A stretch of 64,000 nucleotides of DNA from contig JAKNDB010000103.1 of assembly GCA_024305405.1 (NCBI GenBank), positions 3,410,001-3,474,000 of the forward strand. Reading direction: 5' to 3'. The stretch is from Dirofilaria immitis (lineage: Eukaryota; Nematoda; Chromadorea; Rhabditida; Onchocercidae). The notes beneath the pieces are model-generated. The model ran no database searches. It saw only the letters and a list, made by a program, of their open reading frames with translations, and was not told the origin of the DNA. The position numbers were made by a program, and so were the translations under genes. Positions 37,801 to 52,800 of the stretch are shown piece by piece (within the stretch, counting starts at the first letter, position 1; each line of letters begins with the position of its first letter).

Positions 37801-40800
37801 TAGATTAACAAAGTATTGGTATCTATTTTCGTCCTTTGTTTCCAGGAAAGATGGATACTGACAGGCAAAATTGGATACTTATCAGGAAAAAAGATATATA
37901 AACAAAAGAATTTTCGCATTGAAATTCTGCAAAGTCTTTTGATTTACCAATATTACATACTACGAATTTCAAATAGTAATTGAAGACATAAAAATTTCAT
38001 TGCTTGAAACATCAAAAAAAAAGGCTAGAAAAATTTCTATCTTTCATTTCAATTATGATGATATTAACTACTTCTATTCGCTTTTTTACATTAAATTTAG
38101 TTCAAATTATTGACATAATGCAGCAAACAAAGCGCTTGGCAATTTTTTCATCGGATTTATCCATCGATATGTTTTTACATAAATTTTTCTAATATTTTAA
38201 ATGTTTTCACATAATATTAAAAATATTTTATAGAAAAACAATGAAATTTTATCAAATGAATAAATTCTAAATAGCATGGCAATTACTTCTTCCTATTAAT
38301 TTCTTTAATCTTATTAAAATTATATGGCTTTATTTGTAATCAATTCGAAAATGGATATATACAACTAACCACAGCAATATTTCCGAAACGATCGCCAACA
38401 GCAACTGTATCATAATCCAGCAAGCAAACACATGTTACGTAACGTGGAGATGTCTCATCACAGAATATCGACAGTTGGCCATCCTCAAATGCAGGACATA
38501 TCAAGTTGATTCTAATTACATCACAAATTCATTGTATTTATCATTTTCAAACTTCATTAAAAATTAGATTAAATCTAATAAAATTACCTGTTTTTTATAA
38601 CGCATGAAATGTACCGATTCCTGTGAATCACTTACAACAATACGTTGTCCCATTGATCGGATATCAACAACTTGTGTAGGTATTTGCTAAAAGAAGAAAA
38701 TTTTTGTTTAACTTAAAATACATTCTAAATATATATACTCGGACAATGACGCATTTAGAAAAATTTTGGGATAAAAGGAAATAATTATATTTTTGGAATC
38801 AGATGAACAATTGTGATGAAAGATATGAAGAATTCATAAAAAGCAGTCAATTTTATCAGGAAAATTATTCCCAACAAATGTGACCATATTAATGCCTATG
38901 TGTTATTTCTTCCTTAAATTCATTTTATTATCATAGAAATTTGAAAGAATAATAAAAATTCAAATCAAATCAATCAGTCCAGTTAGAACTTCAAATCAAA
39001 TCAATCAGTTCAATTAGAAACACATAATATAAATGGATCTCCCATTTCTAACATATATCACTACCAGAAAAAAGAGAAACTTGTCCCAATGAATTGAACT
39101 ATAAATGTTTCCTTAAACCGATCTTGCACTAAATTACTAATCAGAGTTAATGTGAAGTAGAAGTATAGGACTTAGAAAATAAAAGCATAGAAATTACAGT
39201 TCAATAAATTTGTGACAGAATTTGATATTCTACGCGAATAATAAACATGACTGAAATATACGACAGCTACCATAAATCCATTTCCAAGAACTCAAAAATC
39301 AATGTATGACCAACTTCTATAGATTCATTTCCACGAACTCAAAAACCGAAAAAAATTTTTACCCGAAGTACTAAACTAAATCAATATTGAATGAAACCCT
39401 TTTCACCTGAATTCAAACTGTTGATAACCTTATGGAATTTTTCTTCTATTGAATCAAATTTTGTAGCGTTTTTTTAACTGGAAACCTTAGACTATTGATT
39501 TCTAAAGCAGGAAAAATCGATATCCCAAAAATATAATTACTTTTTAGCTATTCTAGAAAACAATCATCAATTTTACATTTTCTTTTTCATTCGAATCCCA
39601 ATTGTTAGACTGGCTGCAATCATAAATTTTAAGTTGACAATCTTGGCTGTAACAACAAAATTTGACTTGTGATTGAGGATGATCGTGATTTACATATTTT
39701 CAGATATATTATTGGAATAAAGATTTAATTTCTCATTTTTGCATAAATGCAAATAAACAATAAAATCTTTTAATGTATCTTTAAACTGTTGTTACCCAGC
39801 TATAAAGTACTGATGAGATAGATCAAGCATACTACTGCCACTTTTATTAAATAAAATCCAGTTTGTGCATTTAAACCCACAAAGGTTGTTCTCTAATAAT
39901 TTTTATTTATCGTAAAATTTTTGATAATGTTCGAATTTTGGAAATACAATAATGTTCTTATTCATCATAAAATTTTTTGATTATATTCGAACTTTAGGAA
40001 AAAAATACAATAATAGCTTTTTGTTAAGCTTTTGTCAGGCTGATTATTAACTAGATATGCTAATAACATTAATATTATAATCATACTCATCATAAAGATA
40101 AATTTCTAAACAAGAAATCCCTCCGATTTATGATTTTCTGAAAGTCAACTCATTCCAGTTTTTTAAAGCTTTTCATTTGAAGCATTTAAATTTTACTGTT
40201 ACCTTCTACAATATTTAGCTGCAATTTTAGACAGGAAAACAAGGATCCATAACTTTTAAAAATAACTAATCCCTTCCTCAAATCTTCTCAATAGCATGCT
40301 TTCTAGTTTCTTTTGTTCCTCTTCTCACTTCAGATATATATTGGAATTTCAATTTTCTTTCACCACGTCTATTCTATATTGTTTTCCTTGCTAATTGGCT
40401 AATATTCATAAATCTTATGTTCTTGTAATTTTTCATGATAATCTGGAACAATATTATAAACAAGATTTGATAAATGAAGAGAATTATCATTCATTATTGT
40501 TCCATCATCGTATAAAATATTGCACAATTCTTAAGCCTAAAAAAGTATCCAGTCAAATGTATAATGTTATAGTAGTAAAAAACGACAACAACAAATAAAT
40601 GAATAAGCAGATGCATTTATTTACTAAAACTTTTGATCCTTGAAGCACATCTTATCTCACCATTCATTTCCTTTTTAATCCTTTTCTTCAATAGTTTAAT
40701 ACTTCTTTATCAAGTGCCAACTTTTTATTATTGAAAATTTTCAAGATTTCCCTTTCGCTGTTTACTACTTAAATTTTTATATATCGAAAATAAAATAATG

Positions 40801-43800
40801 ACGAAATAATGAGATTATGCGTTATATAGGATAAATTATTATTTATAAATTGTGTAGGCTAAACATAATCTGATAGATAATAAAAAAGTGTGATTAACAT
40901 GTGATATGGGAAGGAATTCAGTTTTATTTTCCATGTGTTTTCCATGTGCGAAATTCATTCCTTACGTTTCTACGGAAATAACGAAATTTCCTAAATGTCA
41001 TCACCTCAAAATTTCCTCACAAACTTCGTAATCACGCTCTGCAGTTGTGGAAAATAAAAACAAACCTTATCAGTATATCATTAATGTCAATTCTCGTCAG
41101 CCTTCTCCTTTCTTCCTCCCTTGAAACATTGCTATCAGTAACATCAATATTTCACTAATTACAAAAATTATAAGAGGAAGCGAAAAACTTTATATGCTTT
41201 ACCTTATTTTAATCGACTTCAATACTCGAAAATTTTTGTTAAAAATTAAAAAAAATGACAAAATGATAAGTTAATAACGGTATACCCAAGTTTGAGAACT
41301 AATGTAACAAAATTCCTGAAGTAGCATTATTTCAACCTATTCTATCCACTTTTCCTATCTCGAAAAAAAATGCAATCTGAATGATATATAATAAGTCGGA
41401 AAGAGTTTAAGTAAACGGTCTGCATACAGTCTACTCAAATTAATTTAGGAATTAAAAACCGAAACTATTATTGCTCAATAAATTACATAGCAGACGCATA
41501 TCTTATAAAATTTCCATACTTTGACTTAAAAAAAAATTACAGGTTTCGCGCAATAACAAATATGGATATTACAAATTTCATTTTATTTCATTTCTGATCT
41601 CTATTCTATCCGACAATTATCTTTAATTCATTCAAGCTTTGATTCTAATACGACTATATGTATAAAAATCAATGAAAATGTATACTTATGAAGAATGGAA
41701 TAAAACAGAGGACAAAACGAATTTGTGCACTTACGAAGAATGGAATAAAACTCAGAATAATTCTAACTTCCTGGAAATATTTTTGTTGGTTAAAATATTA
41801 TTCTTGTTGGCTTTAATAATTGTTGTCAGTAATTCATTGGTTATTATCGACATTGTAATAAAGAAAAACTACGTGTTATCCGCAGAAAGCTTACTTTATC
41901 ACTTGCGATTACCGATTTGATGGTAGAATTTAGAAATCAATTATTTCAAAATAAAAATAAGAATTTGCTCTATTTTATTTTACATACATTTTTTTCCAAA
42001 TATAATCTATGCTGAAAAAGAGAGGAAGGATTTTAACTTTGATAGTACGTAAAAAAAGTTTTCAGATCAACGAATGTTTATATTTTAGATTTGAAAGATT
42101 CCAAATATGTGATTTGTTGAAAGCATCTGAACGATTCTCTAATATCGATTTCCGGAAAAACTATTTAATATTTAAATCAACAAACTTCTCAAAAAAAGAT
42201 GCTTCCGATATTAGATTTTTTTCTAACAGAAAGTACAACTTAACAATCAAAATTTTGCGATTTCAGAGTGGACTAACAATCTTCCCATTCAATGCGATAA
42301 ATCTAATTCTGAAAGGTTATTGGATATTCGGCGATTTGTGGTGTGTTACATGTATTACAATCGATATCTGGCTATATACAGTATCCATTTATACTCTAAC
42401 TGTAATCAATATTGATCGACTCATTGCAATCACCAAACCATTACATCATTCCACAATGATGACCCATGGCAGAATGCGTATGATTATCAATGCTATCTGG
42501 ACGGGTTCATTCTTGCTATGTTGTCCAAGTTTTTTGCTCGTAAATATTTATAAATCAGTGAATCATCAATGCATATGTATTCCAGTATATGCGGCTAGAC
42601 CATACACCATTATCAGGTAACAGATTATAAATAATTGATTAAAAACTTCTAATAATTAAATAACTGATCATATAGCATGCACGAAAAGTAGTTGATTAAA
42701 AATATCTAATAATTATAGCTAATCAGCTAGCTTGCACATACAATTGGAAGGAATTAAACTCTGCACATAATACTATTAGTTTCTTATTTGAAATATGAAA
42801 ATGAGAATAATATAAATGCGTAGAGAAGGAAAAAATAGCTGCATCATATCAATCATGAAATCGATACAGTATCAGTATCATTCATATTTTCAGTGCATCA
42901 TTAAGTTTCTATGTACCAATGGCACTTCTAACCTTTATTACTACAAAAATTTTCATAATTACAAGACGAGCTACGACAACAGCTCCGTTATTGGATGCAA
43001 CAACATCCGACACAAATGAGTCGAAAAAAATACCGGGCTCAATACAAAATTTTCCGATAAGTTTTAAGCAAGTATCATTTGGGAAATATATATATGAAAT
43101 TCTAAAACTCTAAAATTTAAAAGACTTCTCATAAGCACGATTACTTGACATTTTTTTAGATTGTTCTCATATTCATTTTTGTAGCGATACTTCCTTCGTT
43201 AAATGCTGCATTACTTAGGAAACATCATTTTAATCTTTCGCTATGGCAAATATCTCTTCCTTCTAAATGAGCATAATTAATTAAAATCTTATCAATCAGC
43301 TTCAAAATTATTCTTATATAGGACAAATTTCAGAGGTAAAGTCCAAATTAGTATGGAAGATATAACAAGTACAAAAATAGATGAAGCTGCACAATCAATA
43401 GCAAAAGAAAATACCATTCGAAATTATTATACAGATTCGAATATTACCTCTATACAAAGAGAACTGGTGAAAGTTTGAATTACATTTAAAGTTTACAACA
43501 TTTCTTTTTGTCTATTTTGATTTTATAATACAACTTGCTAATAAGAAATTTAATCAAAATAGAACAGGACATAGCATATTTCTAAACACTCCGTAAATAT
43601 TTGGGAATTTCTGAATCTTTAGTGCCCAAGAAATCTCAATTATGATTATTATCATCAGTACAAGTATTTCCAATTCTTTATCTAATTCCCGAAATTTTCA
43701 AAATAAAATATTTTAATATTGCCGCAATATAATCAATATAATTACATGGTGAGTTCAGTTCCGTTCGTAAAACTTCCACGAAGCAGTAAAACGTTGAAGA

Positions 43801-46800
43801 ACACTTCAGAAAATTTCGCAAAAGCCTAAGAGTTTCATAAATTTCTATACTTTTATTTTCTAAGCCTTATGCTTCTACTTTCTTTTTTTTCTTAAAATTA
43901 AATTTCATATTTCATTTTACTAGGAGTTCTCTGATGCTCAAATAATCAAAAACATGACGATCATCAAAAATTTATCGTGGTAGAATCACACGAGAAATAT
44001 AATGCATTTTGTATGCGCGTGGTTTTAGTCTGATGATACGAATAAATTAGAAAAAACTTAATTTCAGTCTCAGACTCGCTCTCTAAAACACGTAATCAGC
44101 GAACCATGGAACATAAAATTAGAAGATCAAAGTTCTCAAAGGTAACTTGTTCCTTCTTCTCTTATTTAATATTCCAACTTCCCTTCCGTTCAAAATGAGA
44201 TAAGTGAAATCACGTTAAGAAATGATTTCAGGAGCCTATTATGAATAAACATACATGACTGTATCCTTCATTAGTTATAATCGCCATTGAGAGGAGAGTT
44301 AAATAAATTAAAAACCGCTTCAATAATTTCAGCACAAAAATCAGTGAGCAAGAAAACTTGCTTTTTATCAACATTTTCGATTTCTTGCGAAAATTCCAAT
44401 TTATACTACAATTTCACTTTTCCCCTACTATCCCTTCTTCTTTTCAAAATCCTAAAGGCAGCGAAATAAATTTTTAGGAATCATGCTTCTGAAGAAACCG
44501 ATATTTTAATTGCCAAAAGCCAGTATCGTGGCTCACTTTTGCAAATTCCTGCCAATTCGCGAAGATCCAAATCTCATAGCATCATGGATAAAAAATTGAG
44601 TCTACAGATTAAAACTATTGAACTGATAACTTTTATAACCGGTTGTGTCATACTTTGCAGACTTTTTTCAGCATATTATACGGATTTTCTTTAAATGTCA
44701 GCCCATATGTTTGGTCTGTATCATCTTGTATGGGCCATGTTAATTCAGCTCTGAATCCTATCATTTATTTTTCTCTTAGTCGAGATTTCAGGAATTCTCT
44801 TAAAAATTATTTACCCGTTCTAAAAACTCTTGGATTTGAAATGTTGAAACTAATTATTTCTCAGTTGCGAATTATAAAATGATTTCTAAATTTCGAATAT
44901 TAATTCAGCATCAAATTTGCGAAATCATAGAGAAATGTTCCAATCTACGTTGAACTCTGAATCCTTTCGATGACCTTCTTTAATTTAGCAACAATTTTTC
45001 AAGAACAAAGACTAAATTTCACAAAGAGAAAATATTTTATTTTTAGGCTCTTCCTCACTCTTAATATTAATCATCGAAAGCTGAATCTTATAAATCTTCA
45101 TGTTTCGAAGCAATACAAACTATTTGACATATAAATGAAGGCCAAAAATGAATAAAAAGAAAAATAAAGACTTACCCTGTTTTCGCACTTAGCAAGCAAT
45201 TTTCTCTTCCCAAGATCGTATAATCGCACTTTTTTCCCACACCAGCCAACGCCATTCCACGAAAGTCATGAATGGCATTTACAACCTATACGAAATTTAG
45301 TTACATATATTTTTTCTCACGGCTATCAGATATTATTGCAATTTAAGCATTTTCATGGATATTGCTACAATACGACATGCAAGAGATGTATGCAAAATTA
45401 ATGAATTATAGTTTAATCAAAAAAATTAAACAATTAATATTTCAAATTTATTAACACTTTATGAATACATAAATTTTAATTCTAAAATTAATTATTTTTT
45501 TAGAATGACTTTAAAGCTTTAAAGAAGAAAGAAAAGGATTTAAAACAACTTCATCAGTTGGCGTTCTATGTAGCAGCTGAAGCGCAGTACCATTTGCTGC
45601 CAACAGAAAGGTATAAATGCATCCTCCGTTCGCTTTTCTAGGTTTCAGTTGTAATTCACAGCCACAACCAACCAAAACAAACTGTGTGTCACTTTGATTT
45701 TGAAACTGTACCATAGCTATCCTGGAATTTAACATTGATAAACGTATTTCAACTGCATTACTGGATCGGCAACATGTGAAGCAGTATCGCCTTCGATAAA
45801 TCGTTATGGATGTCATGGTTTTACTGTTTCAACCATGACCACATTCTTCAATATACAGAGATCAACGTTGAAATGCAAAATTTTTCAAATATTTCAAAAT
45901 TTACGCAAACGCAGCTTCATCCTCTGCGAATGGAAAAAGTGAAAGCGTTTCACCGTCATTACTACGCATAATTCGAACTGTTGAAGCCCATTTCCCTAAA
46001 AAATAAATTTTATAATGGCTAAATTAATGAAGTAAAACAGCAATGCCTAAATTTCTGAAGCAAAAGCTTTCTCATCGACATAAACATTTAAATAATTACA
46101 TTTAACTACTGTAATGAATTAATTAAATAATGTCGGATAATTAAACAGTTTTTGAAATTTATTTCTTAGATTTCACCTTTCTGGTTTTTTGGCGACCCAT
46201 AAATTCTTTCATCAACTTTTTCAGTGCGAATTGCATCAGCCATTTCTTTTACTGCTTGTTGATCAGCTTCTTCTGCCTCTTTTGCCACTTCCATTAGTTC
46301 CTAAATTATTATCATAGAAAGTAACCAAAATAAAGCGTTTCATTACGGTTTTTGATGTTCCAGAGAGTAAAACAAAGATGAACTAAGAGATGCCAGACCT
46401 TCCGAAAAGGAATGTCGCTCGAAATTTATTATCTGATTTTTGTTAAAATTTTCTAAGGGCCAGGAAAAACTTCGAACTTGTCAGCTAGGAAAATAAATTT
46501 TCAAAAGCAATTACAAACATCAGCAAGTTGTTTCCGACGTTCCATTTTCCCTTTTACCGTAAAAGCAGCATGATCATTTTCGATTATAATCAGGTTTCCC
46601 GATGCTTTATGGACTAACATACGTCGAGGCGTGTAGTCCAATGGATGTACTACGTGGTTAAAAACAGCTCCCAGCTTTTCAAGCGACAAAATCCTGAAAA
46701 TAGAAGGTCATGTTTTAGCAAATAAGTGGAGCATTTAAACGGTGCCTATAATAAATAAATTAATGAATCTAAGTATTTCGACTTCAAAAAAACAAGCAAG

Positions 46801-49800
46801 TTATTTCACAGAATATATTACTTTATTCTTTAAAAAACTAATCTAAAAAAATTATTGTAAACCTCAAAGTATTTTTCTGCGATAGCTACAATTCCTTCTG
46901 GACATTGTTCTGATGAAAAACCGGCTGCATATTCTAGAGCTGCATAAGAAAGAGGAGTCAGATGAAATCTACTTTGATAATCGTACAAAAGCCAAGCTCG
47001 AGATGACGCAGCCATGATCTGAAAACGATTTAAAAATCAACTAATGCTAAAGATAGCAAGAAATGTTTCTCGAAAGCATTAAATACGAGAATAAACGTTA
47101 CTATTGTACAATAGAAAGAGTTAATTTGAAATCCTAAGCATCAAGTGTTATATTTACTATTTTACGCTTTTCATAAAATTAATGGCAAAGTTAGATAATC
47201 ATCTGCGCTTCAAGTCAAAGCTGAATTTAATATTTTCTTCATAATATACGAGGAATTTAGACCAAAAATCCAAAACAGTGAGCTAAACTTGAAAGCTTAA
47301 CGTACCGCATCTTTATTTTGTATCTTTACACGAAACAATTTCACACTTTTTGTTCCCAAATAACGAGTTCTGTTATCGGTTAGTTCACCAGTAACCTGAT
47401 CTACCGTGGTTCGTAATAAGCATCCATTCTAAAATTGTATGCTTCGATGATATTTCAGCGAATAAATTTTTAACGATTTTTTAAAATGAATTAATCTTGA
47501 AAATTTATGTTCACTATTTTTGAATTTAATAAAAGCTATGACGAATTTCCTCACATTTTTTCAAATATGAAAGGATCCATCTATTACTTGTTTCAAGAAA
47601 GGATGAATGACGAACCTGCAAACCAATATTTAAATGAACAGTTGACGCACTTTGTGCTTCGGTGCCAAACATTTCCAGAACAATAATCGATTCTGGTTCT
47701 GACGGCAATGCTTGCATACTGGAAAAATTTTTTGTTAAATTTTAGGCACTCTAATAAATCCAGAATCGAGCTTCTAAATTTCTGCTTAATCTTAGCACGA
47801 AATTCCAACTTTAATTATGAATAAAATCCATGTTTTTACAAATTTGTCGAAATTGGCAAAAATTACCTAAGTGGCGAAAGACAATCTTGCGGATCCAACG
47901 ATATAATTCGTACTGTTTTGTCAGCCAAACCCACCGTAAGGAAACGCGACCGTAGCTCTCCTTCAGGAATTTCACTTAAACTCATACATAAGACATCAGC
48001 AGGTAGTTCACGTCGTTCGGTATATTCGTTGAGTTGCCCAGTCTGAAATATACAAAATATATAAATTAATTCTATCGAGCAAAAAAATCATTTAAAATAG
48101 AATACAAAAGCAAAAACCAATGAACGCTGAGCCAATAATACGACTTTTGATAAACGAAACATAAATTAATGAACAAAAACAAAATAACGGAGGAGCTAAA
48201 AAATGAGGAAGGATGCTCTTACCACGTCAAGTTCAAAATAGACGAGTTCACCACCGGCAAGGGCAATTGCCACTTGCCTTCGATTCAACGCACATTTCAT
48301 GATTGTGCGTTTACCTGGTGCTTTCCATTCATTTACCCGCCGATCAGCCCTAATGTGTCGAATACCGTCTGGATACACCTAGAATCGAATCAAAACCGGT
48401 GGTTTTAATAACTAAAATAGATTTTAAGACTAGCCGAAATTTAAATTCCTATTTTTTATTTGATATGATCACAGACTTTCTCTAAAAGTTTCCATGATAA
48501 TTACAGAAGAAAGGAGCTACTAACTTGTAACAGGGCATCATCACCAATAAGTGCACAGCCAAGTGTTGGTGTTGTACCAAGAAAGCCGGAATCCGTAACT
48601 TCTTCAACAGTTTCGCCGATAGATAATACCAGTGTTGCATTAACAAAGGATACAACGATATGAGAATCAAATTTATCTAAAATTCAATTCTCATAAATAT
48701 TTTCCTCTTTGCAAATCAGGATATGACAACATATGAATTTCTAAAACTTTTCATTGATTTTTTACGAAGCTTTCAACATTCTTCTATGATTCCAGTGTTA
48801 TTATTTTATCACCAGGAATATTCCAGTATTCCTATCAGAAATTCACTAGGGGAAAAAATATTATAAATTAATTCGAATTACCGTACATTTACAAGCAAGT
48901 AAATCTTGAAAATGCTTATACAGGACCTCATCTCCAAGCTGAACTGAGTGAAAACATACCATCAATGTTCCGTTTTACTGTCCAAACTGCATTTGGATTA
49001 CCAGGTAATTCAGAGACAGCCATTTCCGTTACTTCCAAACCATTGCGCAGCACTTTGACAGCAGAAAGTGCGCCACGTCCCACTAAAGTATAAATTTGCG
49101 GAGAGTCTTCATTAGCCAAATCGTCGATCTGTAACCCGGATTTACAGAAAAAATTTTAAACAATAAAAATAACTGTTAAGCAAATGAAATTTTAAACAAA
49201 AATACCGAGAAAAATATATGCAAAATGTAATTGCATTTAAAATTAAAACTCATTTACAGAAAAAGGAGTTATCATATAACAAACAAGAGGAATTAAATAG
49301 CGATTAATTAGTCTGTATAAAAAAACTTCAAAACTTACATAAGAAGAAATAAGAGGCGATAAGCTATCCATCTGGTCGACAACTGCCAAATTTGTAAGTC
49401 CACGAGGAGCAAAAAGAATGTCTCACCTTCTTCCAATTGCATTCGAGATGAAAACTCAGGTTCGTCATCTTCATCACCCAAATGAGCTATCTGATATAAA
49501 TGACTGCAAAACAAATTAATTTACACCTTTCAAACAATTCAATTTAAATAATGAAAAAAAACCTTTATATCATGCATATGCAGAAGTGAATATACGAAAT
49601 AACAAAACTGCTCAGACCTCACTCTAACGTCCGCTAGATTATTAATAATATAATAAAGTGGGGTTGGCCAGAACGAAGACGGATATAAAGTGGTGCAAAC
49701 CATCCGTTTCTTCAAACAAGAAAAGCAATCTTTACTGATTAAACGATTTATATGTTAATCAAAAAGCAGACTAAAAAAACGTACTGATTTCCGAATTCAC

Positions 49801-52800
49801 TTGCAGTAAACAGAAAACCAGTTTTTAATATACACATCGCATTCGAGACTGCTATCGTGTCAAAATACTTGATTTTAAGTTCGGTCACCTAAAAAGAGAT
49901 TTAAAAAACAGTATAATTGGATAAAAAAATTATGCCTACGCTAGATAAAAATTACAATTGTAATTACATTAAATCACTACTATGTTCAAAGACAGTAAGC
50001 TGAAGGGTCATTAAACACTTGACATAACACCAAATTTAAACATTATATCGCTGAATTGAGATTGCAGATGTAAAAAAATAACGATAAAGAAATTCACCCA
50101 CATTTTAATGGGTCACATGATTCATTTAAAGAATAAGAGAACCTGTCCATCTACTTTAATAACACTAAAAATGAAGAAAGTCATCAAAATTAGAATTAAA
50201 ATGAAATATAAATCAAAATCATTCTAGTTCCAATTCATGAAAAAAAAAACCCACAATATCATGTTCACTTTCCAGCGTAACTTTAAAAATATCACCCTGG
50301 TCAGTCTGTACCAAGAAAAAATACATCAGTTTTGTCTTATGCGTTGCAGCACAAACAATTATGACGGTGCGATCGCAGTCATCTAGTTCATTCTGAAAAA
50401 AAATCAAATTGGTAGGAGGAATCAAGGCCAGCTGATAATGTCTGCTCTCTTCAAAATTACTTGAAGTCGAAAACTTATTCAAAAAGTTAATCAAGAATTA
50501 AACACTTAAAATATTCACTCTTCCATACTTGTCGAAAGAGTAATAGATAATAATAGAAACAAAAAGTCAAGAAGCAAACGAACTCTTCTCCGTGGTATCG
50601 GACATTTGATATCTGGTTGATCACCTAGATTTTTATAAACAAGATAATTCTCGCAACAAACAATAACACCACTAGGTCCATCTTGTCCACCAGGTACTGA
50701 AAAAATCAATTTACATATTTCGCATGTGTTGCTGACTGAGACTTATATTTATTTGCTTGTTGATTGAGAATCTCCAAATTTTTTCTAAAAATAGAATAGA
50801 CATGCCTGAAATCAGAATATTTCCTTTATCAACCAACGGCTCAGCATATTTGCGTACTACGTGATTCAAACCAAGATCCAATTCATAAAACGTTAGTGTT
50901 TGCGGAATTTTGGCAGCTAAATGCCCAGTAGGATCGTGATCAACTTCCTTCAATTCATTAAATTACTTCATCGCATACTGATTTTCAAACCTTGATGAGT
51001 AGGTTTTAAATTAATGAGAGAGAAAGTCTAAGCAATTGATTAGGAATGTATAGAAAATTCATTAAATACTTGTATTATCCAGAAAAAAACGTTTAAAAAT
51101 GATGTGAGGTGGATTATAATTTCGCGTTTGCTATATTTATAAGAAAAAAAATTTATAAGAATTTATAAGAAAAAAATATTTATAAGAAAAAAAAATTTTT
51201 TTCCAGAGAAATATTCTATAAACCATCACTTACTTCGTAATCAACTTCTAAACATGCAAAAGTAGGATTTTCGAATCCGACATCCACACCAACAACACTG
51301 TAACAGATACAATGGGATTTGTGTGCTTCCAGCGGAGAACTAATTGTTAAGTTAGCCGATGCATCTCGATTCATAATATATACTAATTTCTGACGTTCTA
51401 CCGCACCTGTGAAAAATAAATTATTTGAAAATATCTCATAACAACAAGAATTTTGTTCAATCTTACAAAGTTATTAAATCTTCTAATGTCTTCTTACCCA
51501 TGGCATAAATAATAAAATTGTGATGCCTTTTAAAAGATTGATTTAGAGGTTATAATCGGCAAGCAATTAGGCTATAATTTTTATCGATAGACCGTCCGAA
51601 GGACCTCAATCAATCTGTAGTCCTGATACGATATGATCAACTCACATTTTTCATCTAATGTTTACATGTTACTTACCATTTTGAATATTTTAGCATCTTC
51701 TTATTATAATGCATTATATATTAATTATAATCAAGGTTTGGATTTATTTAAAAATAATTAATCCTATCGTCGTTAATAGAGGCTATAAATTGAGGCGAAA
51801 AACATATTAGATTTGTCTATACATGGTAGGAAGCAGGAACTAAAAATCGGTGCAACAGAGATGCGCTTTCAGAAATTACAAAAACATTCTCTGACAGAGT
51901 TGGGATAATATACAGGAAATTAAATTTCCAAATCACCATATATCCTGCTAATAGATCAGCCTATCTATGTTATATGATTTCCCTTTAAATAATTCGTACT
52001 TATCAGTTTTCAAAATCTTTCATTAACGCAAAAATTTCAAATTACCCACCAATCAGAATGGCACGTCCTTTCGGATCAACAGCAAGAAACTGTCCCGGAA
52101 CAATTCGTCGACAGCCAGTTTTCCCGAATGTTTCTTGGTGGACTCTTTCGAAACATACTTTCTGCGCATTGTATTCCAGAATTACAATACGTCCAGCATC
52201 CGAACCAACAACAATATAGTCTACAATAATTTTTGTCATATTTCTAATTTTAAAACCTATTTTCTGAAATCACTACGAGATTTACATAAACCTCAATACG
52301 ATGAGTCGATTAAAAGTTCTTCTGTTTAAGTAAAATATGCCGGAAAAAATTATTCAAATCTATCGGAAAATAATTTTAGAAATAAATATTACAAACCTTT
52401 ATTTCCACCAGTTAAACGAAAAGCCAGCAATGATCTTATAATACCGAAAGTATTATGACTGCATAAAACATGAATTTTTCCTGTTTTCGGATCACAAAAC
52501 AATAATTGAAGAAGATTACCGCGAGCAATGCATACTTCCTACAATATAATTAAATTAATTCGATGCTTTCGGTAGTTACTTCCTTTGTTTTCTAAAGTTA
52601 TATGTTGTTTATTTTTTCTCATTTAATTGCAATCTGATAAGTTGAACTGGTGATTTCTTATAAAAGCGCCTTAATGTAAACCAGATGTCAAAATATACTA
52701 CTTACACGTCTGGAAGCCGCTTATATTTTACGCATATATACGGAGAATTCAATGTGCCTCATTTTTCCTGTTTTTACTCTCAACAATCTTATTATTTATC

